Positions 31,645 through 45,000 of a stretch of DNA of 64,000 nt are shown piece by piece (position 1 is the stretch's first letter; each line of letters opens with the position of its first letter). A model generated the notes under the pieces. The model was not told where the DNA came from. It saw only the letters and a program-made list of their open reading frames with translations, and ran no database searches. Source of the stretch: Liolophura sinensis (Eukaryota > Mollusca > Polyplacophora > Chitonida > Chitonidae); assembly GCF_032854445.1 (NCBI RefSeq), contig NW_027017954.1, positions 496,001-560,000 on the forward strand. Direction: 5' to 3'. A program made the position numbers and the translations under genes.

Positions 31645-31944
31645 ACTTGTCACACTGAGTTGCATTTAATGGAACAGTGTTCTTGTCCATGGACTCTACA
31701 TGCCGTAACATGTATAAGGTTACTTCCTGGTTTTTAATTCAACCTCTACGTTTTTCTAGCGCTTGAATGCACTTGAATACAGTAGCCCTACATAGAGCAG
31801 TGCATGTGAAATGTCGCTCATTTCCTTCGAAATGTTGCTTCTCTGCATAGCTACTCAGGCGAGTACATATACAAAGACGTTTTAAGCCCACAAAATTATG
31901 AGATATCCGACCAGTGTGGCGTTAGATCGATCCGCGTAAACTAC

Positions 31945-32240
31945 CAAAATTTATGTAGAAACATAAATATGAGAGCTAATGAAAGCTGTTGAAAAAATTT
32001 CATGGCTGGAAACCTTAATATTGCGGAATGAGTCTGCTTTTGAGGGATACATACGAAACACAGATAGCCAAGAAGCATAAATATAAAAGCTAATAAAAAC
32101 TATTATCCTGTGTTCGAGACAATGTGAATCATCGCCAAGCTCATGTAGTAACACCGTACTTTAGGTCTTATTATGGGCCAGTCTGTGGTTATTTCTGTCA
32201 CTGTAACCCACGTGTAACCCGTGACACATAACAGTGATAG
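31945..32240 (+). repeat. Third copy of the sequence that precedes EGF exon 1
   Basis: Matches about 4010-4205 and 39905-40115 (GAGTCTGCTT, AAGCATAAATA, GAGACAATGTGAAT, CATGTAGTAACACC), but no EGF exon follows. It suggests a third, now broken, unit. Confidence 0.65.
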
Positions 32241-32915
32241 TATATAGAGTGTTAGAATTATTTTCCATTTGTGTGTTACAGTGTGTTTCTGTGAAGAGAG
32301 ATTACACAGTTTAAGTTTGTTCCCTATCTCCGCTACAAAGAGTAACCCCAACCGCAGATTTATTTCATTTACCATTCAAAACATCGGTTCACTTATACAA
32401 CAGGGCTAAATTTTAAAGGTAGAAGAGTAAAACACCGGCGTTGGTAAGTATTTTATATACGTTGTGTTTGTAAAAGCTGTACTTTATGAGTATGTATGAT
32501 ATTGTATGTGCAACATCCGTGATCAGAAGTCAGATAGAAATGGGAACGTATTTCATGGATACTCTTCTACCAAGCTCAGAACCCGCATTATAAATGTAGC
32601 AGAGTTATGTTTGTGGAACCCTCATATGTTGGAAACCATTAGAAAATGTACTGACGCAGTCTTCTTCCTAGATGGACTATGCTGTAAGTCTATAGTATAA
32701 TGGTGTTCATGTAGAATGACAGTGAGTGGCGAGGTAGGTAAAACACTGATCACCCTTCTGCTGACACAATAATTTCTTTCACGTCATTCTTTGCACGCCA
32801 TACTTTTGGCACTTGATATCATCCTGTTTGTAAGGATAGGCTATGGCTAGTACAGGAAAACTGGTGACCCATGGAGACCACAGTCAAACTGTCGTGTTAC
32901 CTCATCTCGTCTGTA
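32241..32915. other. Intergenic, nothing firmly recognised
   Basis: A 64-codon open frame at 32506-32700 has no family resemblance and no copy elsewhere in the window. Confidence 0.45.
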
Positions 32916-32930
32916 CCCTATATAACTAGG
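32916..32930 (+). promoter_or_regulatory. TATA-like box upstream of the candidate signal-peptide exon
   Basis: CCCTATATAACTAGG lies about 95 bases before ATG 33019, a sensible distance for a core promoter with a short leader. Nothing else supports it. Confidence 0.3.
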
Positions 32931-33018
32931 CACACGACTTGACACAGACCCTGAATGCCTGAAGCCTTAAGACCTGTCAGTTGCTGAGTAGGTGTTACTG
33001 TGAAACTCTTTGGTACCA

Positions 33019-33076
33019 ATGATGTTCTTCACCACATGTACCATCGCGTATCTGCTCATCAGTGATATCTCATCTG
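33019..33076 (+). CDS. Candidate first exon of gene 2: signal peptide
   Basis: ATG ATG at 33019 opens MMFFTTCTIAYLLISDISS, a plausible signal peptide, followed by donor GTAAGT in phase 1, the phase used by all ectodomain exons. A TATA-like box lies about 95 bases upstream. It could instead belong to a lost or unrecognised neighbouring unit. Confidence 0.5.
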
Positions 33077-36000
33077 GTAAGTACCCATTCTCTTGTTTCG
33101 TTGCTTTTGTTAGTATGTTACAGCAAATAATGCAATGTACGTATTTCTGTCTGATGGATATACTCAATGCGCATCAAATCACAGACACGTTGTCTCCATA
33201 CTGAAGAAAATGTTACTTCAGCCTGTTGTTTGATTGGTTGTCAGTGAAAGGGACATGCGCAATTTTTAAACCATTCCACAAAAGAATTTTATTGATTTAT
33301 TTGATTGGTGTTCTACGCTTAACCTAAGAATATTTCACTGATACAACGGCGACCAGCATTAGGGTGGGAGTGGGGTAGGGGCGGAGACAGTCGAGGGAAA
33401 GACAACACGACTATGATTATGTGGTAGTACGTTATAGCTATGTCGGGATTTGGGATGGTTCCATCACTGGTAAGCTGCCCTGTATCAGTTTGGGAGTGCT
33501 GACTGGAAGCAAGACAATATATGATCTTGAACGCAAAATACCCATAATATAGTGTGAGATAAATTCCGAGCTCAGATGCTGATTTTTGGAATGAGGAAAC
33601 AATATTTTGGTTACTTCTCCTACGGCAAACCATCCCGCACTTGGAGATAAAACCTATGTTTTTCTTAAAATTTTAGAATGTTTAAAAAAGCCGTGTTACG
33701 TATTCTCTTTGTGTCTCCGTATAAAACATTCTTAGTTTGTTTTGGTTCATTGTTATCGGTCAGTAAGAACAGTTAAGCATTATAGACGTCAATGAAGGCG
33801 ATACTTTGTGCTCGGGGATTCTCTCATCGATGTTAGGTTGTCATTAGTTATATTAGGTATTAGATATTATCGACTGGTTAATACGCGAGTTATCCTTGGC
33901 GGCCACTACCCCTCTACTCCCCAACCGCCATATATATTACTTCAGCCCTTCTCTTACCCAAACTATGGAGTCTCATACCCTATCAACATTTAGGTAAGAG
34001 AAACCAAACATAAAAATAATGTTTTTTTTATATGATCTGAAAACCGGTATTTCCCGGTTTAAACCCCAATAGCTTGTCTTTACTATGTGCCAAAAGTATT
34101 TATTCGAAAGGTATATATGTTTTGACTGGAATTGTTTAGAATCTATGATTTGAAAGAGTTATTCATATACCAGCAATCAATACTCGGAAGGCCAGTTCCC
34201 TAAAAACGACGTATAACACCAACCATCACAGAAGTAAGTACTGCCCCTCCGGGCCAGGCAGAACTAGACACAATCATGAAACAGAGCGCAAGAGACCCCG
34301 GACGGATAAAGGATAAACAAAAAGAACACAATCAAAAGGCGACAGTGCACATGACGCTGCTTCAGTGTGCTTTTGGAATCTCCAAAATTTCTCTCTCCAT
34401 GTTGTAAATTGTTTGCTGTTGTGTGTCATATCATTTTTGAGTTGTTAATAACATTCAAAAAAATGTAGCGTGAAATTATTATAACTTACTGCTTTGTGGT
34501 GTTGCAGAAAATGCCATTTCGACGACTTGGGTAGATTATAGATATTTCACGAGGGGCGGAAAAATCAGGTTTTGTGTTGAACTGGACTTAAACGTAGCAA
34601 ATGTTGATGGTAGGCATAACACGATGACACTGGGTATACTATCTATGTGTCAAAACACCAGATAACATTTATTAATATAACTTGACTAGTCTTCTGTGCA
34701 TTGAGAAGGCATCAGAAAACACATTTTGTAGTCAGATAACTTCAGGGGATTTATAGTGGTGTGAGGATGGTCACTCTCACATAAAAGGATGGAAAGCTAG
34801 GCTAATTACATTGAATATTATGTCATCAGCGATGTATAACCCAGCGCTATGCAGAGTGGATATTTACAGCATTCAGTTCACATTGTAGCACTTTATGGAC
34901 AGACTGCAGGTGAAGCTATTTACTTGTCGTCTTTCAAGTGTCCTACCCAGTGTGTGGGTTTGACAGAGTGTACAGATTACGCCCTATTTCTCTTCGGAGA
35001 TAATCTTATCTTGCCCTAGATAAAAGGTCGGGCACTCCGAATGAAATGTGGTAATACCATTTGGTTCTTTACAAAGGCCAGGTAGTTCTCCCATTGCTGG
35101 AATCAAAAGAGTTAGGCAATTGACTGCACGATTAAAGGACTTTTAGATAGACCGAGTTATTAGCTCATTTGACAAATGTACACCAACATATAAACCAGTC
35201 CTATTGTACACAGAAGAGGAAGTATAAGTGTCTACTACAGCTGTTCTGCAATATTGTGTCTTTTTCCCCGCGTGATATATCACTATCAAACATACACAAT
35301 CTTTAACTGGTATGTTTACAGAGTGGGTTTACGTACGAAAGAAATACACAGATCCACTTTATGCATGTGGTCATTGTAACCTAATTCATTGAAGATAAGA
35401 CCTGCTTACGAACTACTATCTATTTGTCGCACACCGTGTCTAAAGCTTTAGAGAGGCTCAACTAAACGTGTGTCACATCTAAACCTTGCGTGACACAGCT
35501 TAGGTGTAAACAACGATCGTCGCTACTATTTAGTACTGCAAATTGCCTTTCCTTACATTTTTAACCTCAGAAGGGTCCCAAGTTGACATAATTGGTCAAC
35601 AAAAGACTGCTCCTGTTTTACTCTCTATGCTGTACGTCTATCACACAGTCGTCGCTGTTCTGGTTTTACTCTCGATGATGTACGTTTTTAATTACATTGT
35701 ATTCCTGCATAAACCAGGATTCTGCTGATGGACTAAACATCCCCGAGGCCTGGTTATTTTGCATTGTTTTAATGTGATTGTATGTTAAATGTGATAACAA
35801 CACAATATTTTGAGTAATTCTAGGCCACTGACGTCTAATAAATAGCAATTAACATCACTGCGGATTCCACTTTGTCCATGCCGATTTCTTATTACGGTTC
35901 TGTGAATGTTATTTTTAGATTAAGAAACTTCAGTCGACTTTCAGAAACAACCTTAATAACAATGAAGGTTATAAGACATCCACGTTAGCACTAAAACAGA

Positions 36001-39000
36001 AAAAAATGTAAAACTGGTCAACTGGAAAAATTGTATATTTATCACTGACGTTGAGGCTTTGAGCTTGATACTTCCTTTATCCTCCTTGATCGCCATAGCC
36101 GGTATGCAGTTGGTATATTGTGCATAAGAGAGGTTATGTCGTGGAAATTGTTGTTATTATTGGTGTAAGACCCTAACTTCAAAACTGACCGTCTGATTGA
36201 CAGACAGACCTCTGATCACCTACCATACATCAACGTAAAACAGCAGTCCGGATTGAAATATGTAAAAAAAATAAAGATATACAAACAGTCAATTGAGCTG
36301 GTAACATCCAGAGGAGTGGCAGTGATCATTTTCTTCATTATGCATGTGAAGTTGTCGAGATTTTAAACAGTAACATTTTGAACGTGAGCGTTATCACAGC
36401 CCCCAATAATCGGTACCCCAACCCACAGTGATAGTTACCCAACCCACAATAACCGCCATCACAACCCGCGGATTTCGTTACTCCAACTCGCATTAATCGT
36501 CACGTCAACCGAAAGTAACAGTTACCAAACCTGCACTATTTGTTTTCACTACCCGTAATAATCGTTACCCCAACTTGCAAATATTCCTTACCCCAACCCA
36601 CAGTAATAGTTACCCAACCCTCAGTAATAGTTACCCAACCCGCGTTAATACTTACTCAACCCACAACAATACTTACATAACCCACAGTAATAGTTACCGC
36701 AACCCACAGTAATACTTGCACAACCCACAGTAACAGTAATAGTTACACCAACCCAGCAGTAATTATTATCACAACAAGTAGGAATAGTTACCCAACTCAC
36801 TGTAATCGTTATTACAACCCACAGTAACAGTTACCCAACTCGCAATAATCTTTATCACAATCCACGGTAATAGCTACCCAACCCGCAGTAATAGTTACCC
36901 AACCAGCAGTAATCCTTATCACAACCTGCAATAATCGTTACCCCAACCCGCAGTAATCTTTACCCCAACACACAGTAATAGTTTCCCAAACCAACAGTAA
37001 TAGTTACCACAACCTTTAGGATTAGTTCCCAAACTCGCAGTAATCGTTATTACAACCCCCAGTAATAGTTACCCCAACTCCCAATAATCGTTATCACAGT
37101 ACTTATCACAGTGGGTTAACCCAACCCACAGTAATAGTTACCCAACACGAAATAATCGCTATCACAACAGTTACCCCAACCCGCAGTAATCGTTATCATA
37201 ACCCGCGGTAATCGTTACCCCAACCCACGGTAATAGTTACCCAACCCACGGTAATAGTTACCCCAACCCATAGTAATAGTTACCCAACCAGCAGTAATCG
37301 TTATCACAACCCGTAGGAATAGTTACCCAACTCACCGTAATCGTTATTACAACCCACAATAATAGTTACCCAAATAATCGCCATCACAACCTACAGTAAT
37401 AGTTACCCCAACTGTTAATAATCGTTATCACAACCCGCAGTTATCGTTACCCCAACCAACAGTAATCGCTACCGCTACTCAAAAGAACTCAAACTGTGTC
37501 CTAACTGTACACGTATATGGTGCTGCCGAAAACGTTTTTGTAAAATTTGATGGGATTGTTACCAAATCTTCTTGATTACTTAATTACACGGTGAGTTGTT
37601 TAGTTTTCCATCTTTTGTTTAGAGGTTAACCATGGTTTATGTAAACCTTGTGTGTTTACTGTGTGGATTCCCATACCTTTTAAAATCAAACGGCTTTCCA
37701 TTCGTACTGCTGGAGGGCAAATCCCAAGGTGGGGTGTCCTGGGTATGTCTCGCTGCTAGCTGCCATTTCTGTTGGGACCGGTTGATATTTTCTCATTTTT
37801 AACGCACCAGGGAACTATTTAGAAGTATTCAAAATCTTCCAAAAACACTCTAGTATTACATAAGGACAGACGCACCATTCTCGCCATAAGCTGTGTGATA
37901 CCTTAAATATTGTATAAAAGTTAAATGACACACATTTAACATGGTCTTAAAAGAGATCGTGGGGTCTAATTTTAAGTCATTGTGGAACTTACTAAATATA
38001 CTGGATTGATTTGATTTTTGATTTATTTGATTTTTTGATTTATTTATTTGATGGGTGTTTCACGCCGTACTCAAGAATATTTCACTTATTCGACGGCGGC
38101 CAGCATTATGGTGAGAGGAAACCGGGCAGAGTCCTAGGAAATACCCATACCATCCGCAGGTTGACGGCAGACCTTCCCACGTACGGTCGAAGAGAAAGCC
38201 AGCATGAACTGGACTTGAACCCACAGCAATCAAATTGGTGGATTTGATTTTTTGATATATTGCAATATGAAGGTTTATACTGTATATACAATCGCGCCAC
38301 TTGAACTGTGAAGAGGCGTATATCTGAAATAAGGTGTAGATAGTCCCGCACTATGTTAACTAAATGGGTAACTTACATGGCTTACGGCTATTTGGTACGC
38401 ATTCGCATTAGGCTGGACTCGCAATTGTTGCATCTGTAACTATGGTGTATGTACTGAACGCTCTGTTCATATTTACCCTCAGTCGGAGTATTATAATCTT
38501 CGTAAAAGTTATAAAAATTATATTAAATTACATGACTTGCATGTATGTTTAGAAGAGAAAGCTTAGGGATGGGAACAGGAGTTTTGTTTAGAGAGGAATA
38601 CTGTTTTGAAGACCAGAAAGCGCATATTGGGTTAGTGAGTGAACACTGTGTCCACTTCGGTTTATTGACTGGCAAATACCTTTAGCTTGAATGGCAGCAG
38701 AACATTATTCTTTCAGAAATATATATGTTTGCCGACATTTTCAAGTAAATGTCCACCGAAATGAGCATGTGCAATAAAGAATAGAGAAAAGATAATAGCT
38801 GAGTCTTCTGAAAACAGACCGTATTTCACCGGTTACATGAGGCCAATTGCCAACTATCACAATGTCATCGGTGCTCTGGTTTCACTCTCTACGTTATAAT
38901 CTGTTGTATTTAATTGAGTTTGAGTCTTGTATATTTAATTGAGTTTGTTGACTACGATGATAATTTTGATAACAATCTAGTTTTACTTTCCATGCTGATG

Positions 39001-42000
39001 TCCTTTGTATGGCACAAACCAGGGTTCTGTTGGTAAACTTAGTCCCAATTCTTGGTTTCTTGGTATTGTTTATATGTAAATGTCTATGACATGTGACGAC
39101 ACAGCACATCAAGTAATTGTTGCTCAGTGATCTTCCTCACATTGCATTTAACATCACGCACTGCATTTTTAGACCCAGTTCTGCTTAAACCATTTTGTTA
39201 CTACATTTGAGAGTTTGTTGTTGTTAAAAGACTTACCTGAACCCTTACAGTAATTTCCTTTGTATTCAAGACCTACAAAACTTTCAACGTTTTATTGGTG
39301 GATTATTTATTAACGAGACCTGTTCCGTCTGTCCTGTTTTCATGTAGATGTCTATTAAGTGTGGACATCATTTTGAGCAACTGTCGACCAGTGAAGGGTT
39401 AAATAATAATAATTTGAAATTTTCCATGTCCCAGAGAAAACATATCATTATATAATTGAATTTAATAAGTAAGAAAAGGGTTTGAACCTGCCCATCGGAT
39501 GTGTTTTACAACAGTACCAATTTCCTATTTCCAGTCGAACGTCAAAGGATTGGCAGCAACAGGTGGATAGTCGTGGGTTTTCCACAGATTCCACCATAAT
39601 ACCGCCTGACGTCGCATAAGTGAAATCTTCTTGAATGCGGTGTAAAACACCAATCAAACTAACAAATAAATAAATAAATTACAGTTTTACGCATTGTTAA
39701 CCATATCAAACAACCTGAACCAAGCAGCATCGTGGGCAATGCTGGCCTTAAATTTTACACATTTACCTCCAAGGACTGTGTTCGTTTGGCAAGAGCACAT
39801 CAACGTTTCATAAAGAGGGTTAATAAGCAGTTGAACGAATATAGGATGTGAGTCGTTTTGCCTGTCAGTCTTCGGACTTTTACTTACTGTCCATGTAAAA
39901 ATATCATCGCTGGTAACCTTAATATTGCAACGCAGACTGAGTCTGCTTGTGAGGAGAACGAAACACAGATGGCCAAGAAGTATAAATACAAGGGCTAATA
40001 AAAACTGTTATCCTGTGTTGGAGACAATGTGAATTATCGCCATATTCATGTAGTAACATCATATTTTAGGCTGTAGGTATGTCTGTCACTGTGACCCGCG
40101 TTTTACCCGGCCACATAACAGTGTAATTAGCACAGTGTGACTGACGCTCCGTGTAATTGCACCATGTATGCTATAGTTTCAGCTGTGTGTCCCGGCAGTA
40201 CATACGGACCAGACTGTAAATACGACTGTCACTGTGATACCAGTGTGACCTGTGACCCTCAGAATGGTTGTGTAGGGAACTGCGCTGCAGGTTGGGACGG
40301 ACCCACATGTCAAAGGCGTAAGTAGTCAATATGCTTTAATTGCATTGTTTGGCAGTATTATAGACAGTCACCAGCAAAAACTCAGCAGCGAAAGTACATT
40401 CTACCCCTGCCTCATCTCACTAAATATGCACAAGACAGTAGGATCCACTGTCACCAGTGTTGGCTTCATGTTGTGTATGTCTTCCGGAAAGCTTTGTGGT
40501 GTTTATCAGAAAGAACTATCAGAAAAGGAACCATGATTAAGAACATTCCATCTTTCATATAAATAATAACGTATTTATTTATTTCAGCGGTGTTGTATTT
40601 CATTTATACGACGGCAACCAGCTTTGTTTACTTGTCTGACAGCTGTATATATCCTCATCCACGACAACATTATCATGAATAGCTTGATGCTTATAGGAAA
40701 TGTCGCTCTGGGAAAACCAACATCTCAATCGTCAAACTTCAACGGACACACATCTGAGCTGGCTGTTGATGGTACACTGGGACATTCTTACGCGGATACA
40801 CCTTGTACGCACACAAGGAGGACACCAAGCCCAGCTTCCTGGAGAGTAACACTGGGCGCCGTGTACTGGATTAACAACTTCACCATATACAACAGAAAAG
40901 AAAACTGTAATTAACCATGTTTAGTCTGATTATTTTCTGTTTCTCTGTTTTCTCTGTTTAATTGCACAGCAATAGGCATTTTGTTTTTCTTCTGCTTTAT
41001 GCTATTTTCAAAGCTTTTTATAATGGGACTGGCGCGACACTTCGTAAGGAAAGTGAAACAAGTTACCTCTGCAGTGTAGAGATTTCTGTTAAATACCGTA
41101 TTCGCTTTAGTCTTCTTCTCTTTTCTCTACGGAAAAAAAAACATAATGTAAATCAGTTTAAAGTTATAAGGAGTGACACTGCCACGGTATGATTGTCAGA
41201 CCCTTTACGTTTGCCTCGTTTTCGAATACATAGACATTATCGTCGTTATATAAATGAGTGAGGTACTTAACACTTACAATGTAAATGAATAAACGCCTTT
41301 GCCTGTCAGTCACTTGAACACAAGATGTGTGGGTTCAAACCTACCCTTGGGCAGACAATTTGTACGTTCCTCTCTTCTGGCAAATAAGCGTTTGACGACT
41401 TTCGTGTCCACAATTTAACGTTCGTTGAAGATCACTTGTCTAACATGTTCGTCAGTAACTTGCCCAAGGTTGATGGTTTCTCCCGTGCAATCCGTTTTCT
41501 TCCACGCAAGACCTCATCTCCATTGTGCGAGTGTAATATTCTTGAGCATGCGCTTACGCAACATTCAGATAAATGACTAAATGTTTATATATAAAAAGCA
41601 GAACCTGCTATTCAGTATTTAATTTGAGAGATAAACGTCTCAAATTATTTACTGGTCAAATTATGTTGTGTTGCGAGAATTCAGCTGAGCAGAATAATTA
41701 GAGGAATTCCTTTTATTACAACACATGAGTCTATAGCTTTATGTTCTTTACAGTGGGACGTCGACTCAGCGGCTTCACTTTGTATGTGAGAAACACCTCC
41801 CAGGCTTCTAAAGCCTGTTATAAAGACACCACACCCAATACCACGACCCCCGGGCCCATAGTAACCGGACACTGTACGGGAGGTCCGGTGTCAGGAGACA
41901 CCGTCATGATAACATCACGTCGAAACGAATATCTAACACTTTGTGAAGTTCTCATCTTCGGTACGTTTATGGATTATGTCTTAATTTGCATACTTTTCCC

Positions 42001-45000
42001 ATTCTCATGCTCGTATACGTTAGGAGGGGAATAATTTCTTTCCTTAATTTAATTATCGCACACTGCATATATGGGGTTGATGTCATTCCAATTCACGGTT
42101 AAAAACTTATTTGTATAATCTGCTTGTCGATAGCAAGGTATATCACTTGATGAAGTGGAAAAGCTCCCTCCAGAGCCCTCTCAGGAAACCACGTCAGAAT
42201 AGCATCACTATCAGGTGTACCGCTAACATTTTGTTAAGTGTTTGTATCTATGTATGCTTGGGGTTTTAAGTTGGTCTTAACAAATTTTCAGTCATGTTTT
42301 CGACGAGGAATCATTAGCCGTGCACACATACTCGTACTGCATCTTCTTATGGCAATGTGGTGTTCAGTATGAAGGGAATAATTGACCCGTATCAGTATAA
42401 TGGCTCTGGCGGGGCAGCTTACTTACCTTCTGTATGGCGTCTCAGTGAAGCAGCGTGAATATCATCGTCGTCATATGACTGAGAAATTGTTTAGTACGAC
42501 GCTAAACCCCAAACACTCACTCACTCACTCTTATGGCAGGGCGTCCATGCTGCAACTGCCGCCACTGAAGTACAAAACAAAAGTACAATGAACAAAAAGA
42601 AAACTATATTAAGTATGAAACAGAAAAATATGTATATCATGCAGGCGTTCTTGATGTTATCTGAGATTGAATATGTATAGCTAATACATAGTTGAACTGT
42701 TTAAAAGAAAGGATGAGATTGTTAATAATTTAGGTTCACGTGGTTATTTTCATAATTCATAAAGCAAATAGTCCGCTTCGGGAGCGGTAGAGTTAAACCT
42801 TTAAGAGGAAGTTCTAACTTCCTCGCTTGGTGTTCACTATGAAGGGGATAGTGCAACGACTGGGTGACCCGTATCAATATAATGGCTTGGGTGAGGCGCC
42901 TTACTTGCCTTCGGTGAGGCGTTTCAGTGAAGCAACACTAGATAAAAGAGCGGTGGAAATCCGTCCTTCAACAAGGAGGCACATTATATGCACTGTAAGG
43001 ATTTCTTTGTAGTCATATGACTGAAAAATTGTTAAGTACGACGTTAAACCCCAAGCACTCACTCACTTACTCATAAAGCAAATAATTAAAACATTAGTCT
43101 CAACCAAAGACGATTTGAGGCAACTAGGATAAACGTTTCATATTAATTATACTCCTGACAGTGTGTTCCACTGGATGGTATGGTGAAATGTGTGGACGAC
43201 AATGTAATACAACGACAGCCTGTTCCAAATGTGACGTCACAAGGACACGGTGTACAGGTAAAGTGGCTTTAACATAAATAATAGGCTCCTGCTGACTAGG
43301 AGTAGAAAGATAAATGTGGTAATACACGGAAGCGATGACCAATCTGGAAAACTGTCAGATGGAGTTATTTTCTGTCTTGCAAGAGAGAAAAAATTCCATT
43401 TATCACCAATATCTAGATAGTAATTTTTTACCTCAAAAGTTGTTGAACATATTTATTTGTATAAAATCACTTCGAATTTTATATATTTGACTGGTGTTTA
43501 ACCAAGAGTGCTGAAGAGTATTTTGTTGTATGACTACTGTCAGCTTTATGGGTGCAGAGTGCCTGGAGTCAGCCAATCACCTTTGCTACGTACCAGACAA
43601 ATCTATACACTTAAATCCACCTTGGAAATAGCGACAGCTTGATTCAAACAGAAAGCTTCCCTGACCAACAGTCAATCACTTCTCAGTTTGCCTTCAAGTT
43701 AAATCCAGTATAATACCACTTTCGCCAATTTTTATATAAAATTAAATTATATATAATGTGTATAATTTAAACTGCCATATCTACGGCTTCATTGTCGGAT
43801 ATTTTTCTGGTATATATATTTGCTGAACGCGATGGGCACCTAACTCATACACTGACAGTCAGGTTTGTATAGCATGCTATCCCACCTTGCAGGCAAGCCG
43901 AACAAGCACATTGATGAAGTCTATTCAGCGCGAATGGGTTTGGATACATTTTACTGTCTCCCATTTAACAACTTCAGCAGTGTATAATATCTGTATCCTA
44001 TCGTGTCAGTTTGTGTTCAATAAGCCTTTGTGAAAAGTATGAGCGATTTCCGCTCTTGTACAATTCAAATATGTACGAATGCTATGTGGCCACACTTCCC
44101 AATTTATTTTCCATTTGTTTTATACACGTTAACGGTTGGTCACACAGCACTGTGGGTATATATATGACAGCACTGATCGCACGAGGCCTGATAATCTTCG
44201 TCCACGGAGACACACTGTACTAGAATTCTTGAAAATTTTATCAGTAAAAGTTTTGAGTGGGCAAAACCGCTCGGTCAAACGCCAGTGGACTCTGACATTA
44301 CTTCTTTTACCCCTGATTAAATATCAGAAAGAAGTGAACAGTAACATACAACATGCTTCGAAAAGAATTCACAGTTTGGTTTCTCTTGAAAGTGGGAATT
44401 GATAATTTATGACCAAACAATTGAACTGTCTTGAGTCATGTACATGTATACCTCACACCTGTGGATGGTCGTGGGTTTCCCCTGGGCTCTGCCCGGTTAC
44501 CTCACACTATAACGCTGGCCGCCGTCGTATGAGTAAAGTATTCTTGAGTACAGTGTGAAGCACAGATCAGATGAATAAATCAACGTATCCTTGGGAAGTA
44601 CAGCACTTTGACAACCGGAAGTTGAAAACTGATATTTAAGAATGTAACGTAAGCCCATCAGGAAGGGTTTGCTTGTTCATGTAAAGCAATGTCCACAAGT
44701 ATCACATGAAGGTTGAAATCGAATAACAAAGCGACCTATTCAAAGCAAACCTTAACAGGAATTGTCGACAACACTTGTGGATGAGAAGTATCCCATGGTT
44801 TTATTTGAGAAATCTCCATTTGTTTGTCATCTTCATTTTTTTTTTCAAATAGATGTCACTAGTTTTATTTGTCTTGATCTGGCGTCGTTGAAAGCTGATC
44901 TCTTGACAAAGTTGAGTAATACACATTGTAACAGACGAACATCTCACAGACATATACTAATTTTGCTTAAGCGATGATGTTAGAGGGTGTATAAATTGCT

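Larger units (their letters stand above)
37481..40182. other. Duplicated 5' flank of gene 2 ectodomain
   Basis: Counterpart of 650-4272 but without the MULE relic. Includes SINE copies at 38004-38241 and 39555-39680. No exon recognised. Confidence 0.6.

Noticed and set aside
36390-37480. CRISPR-like array
   Set aside because: The 22-bp units are directly adjacent with no unique spacers, and the context is an animal genome; it is a minisatellite.
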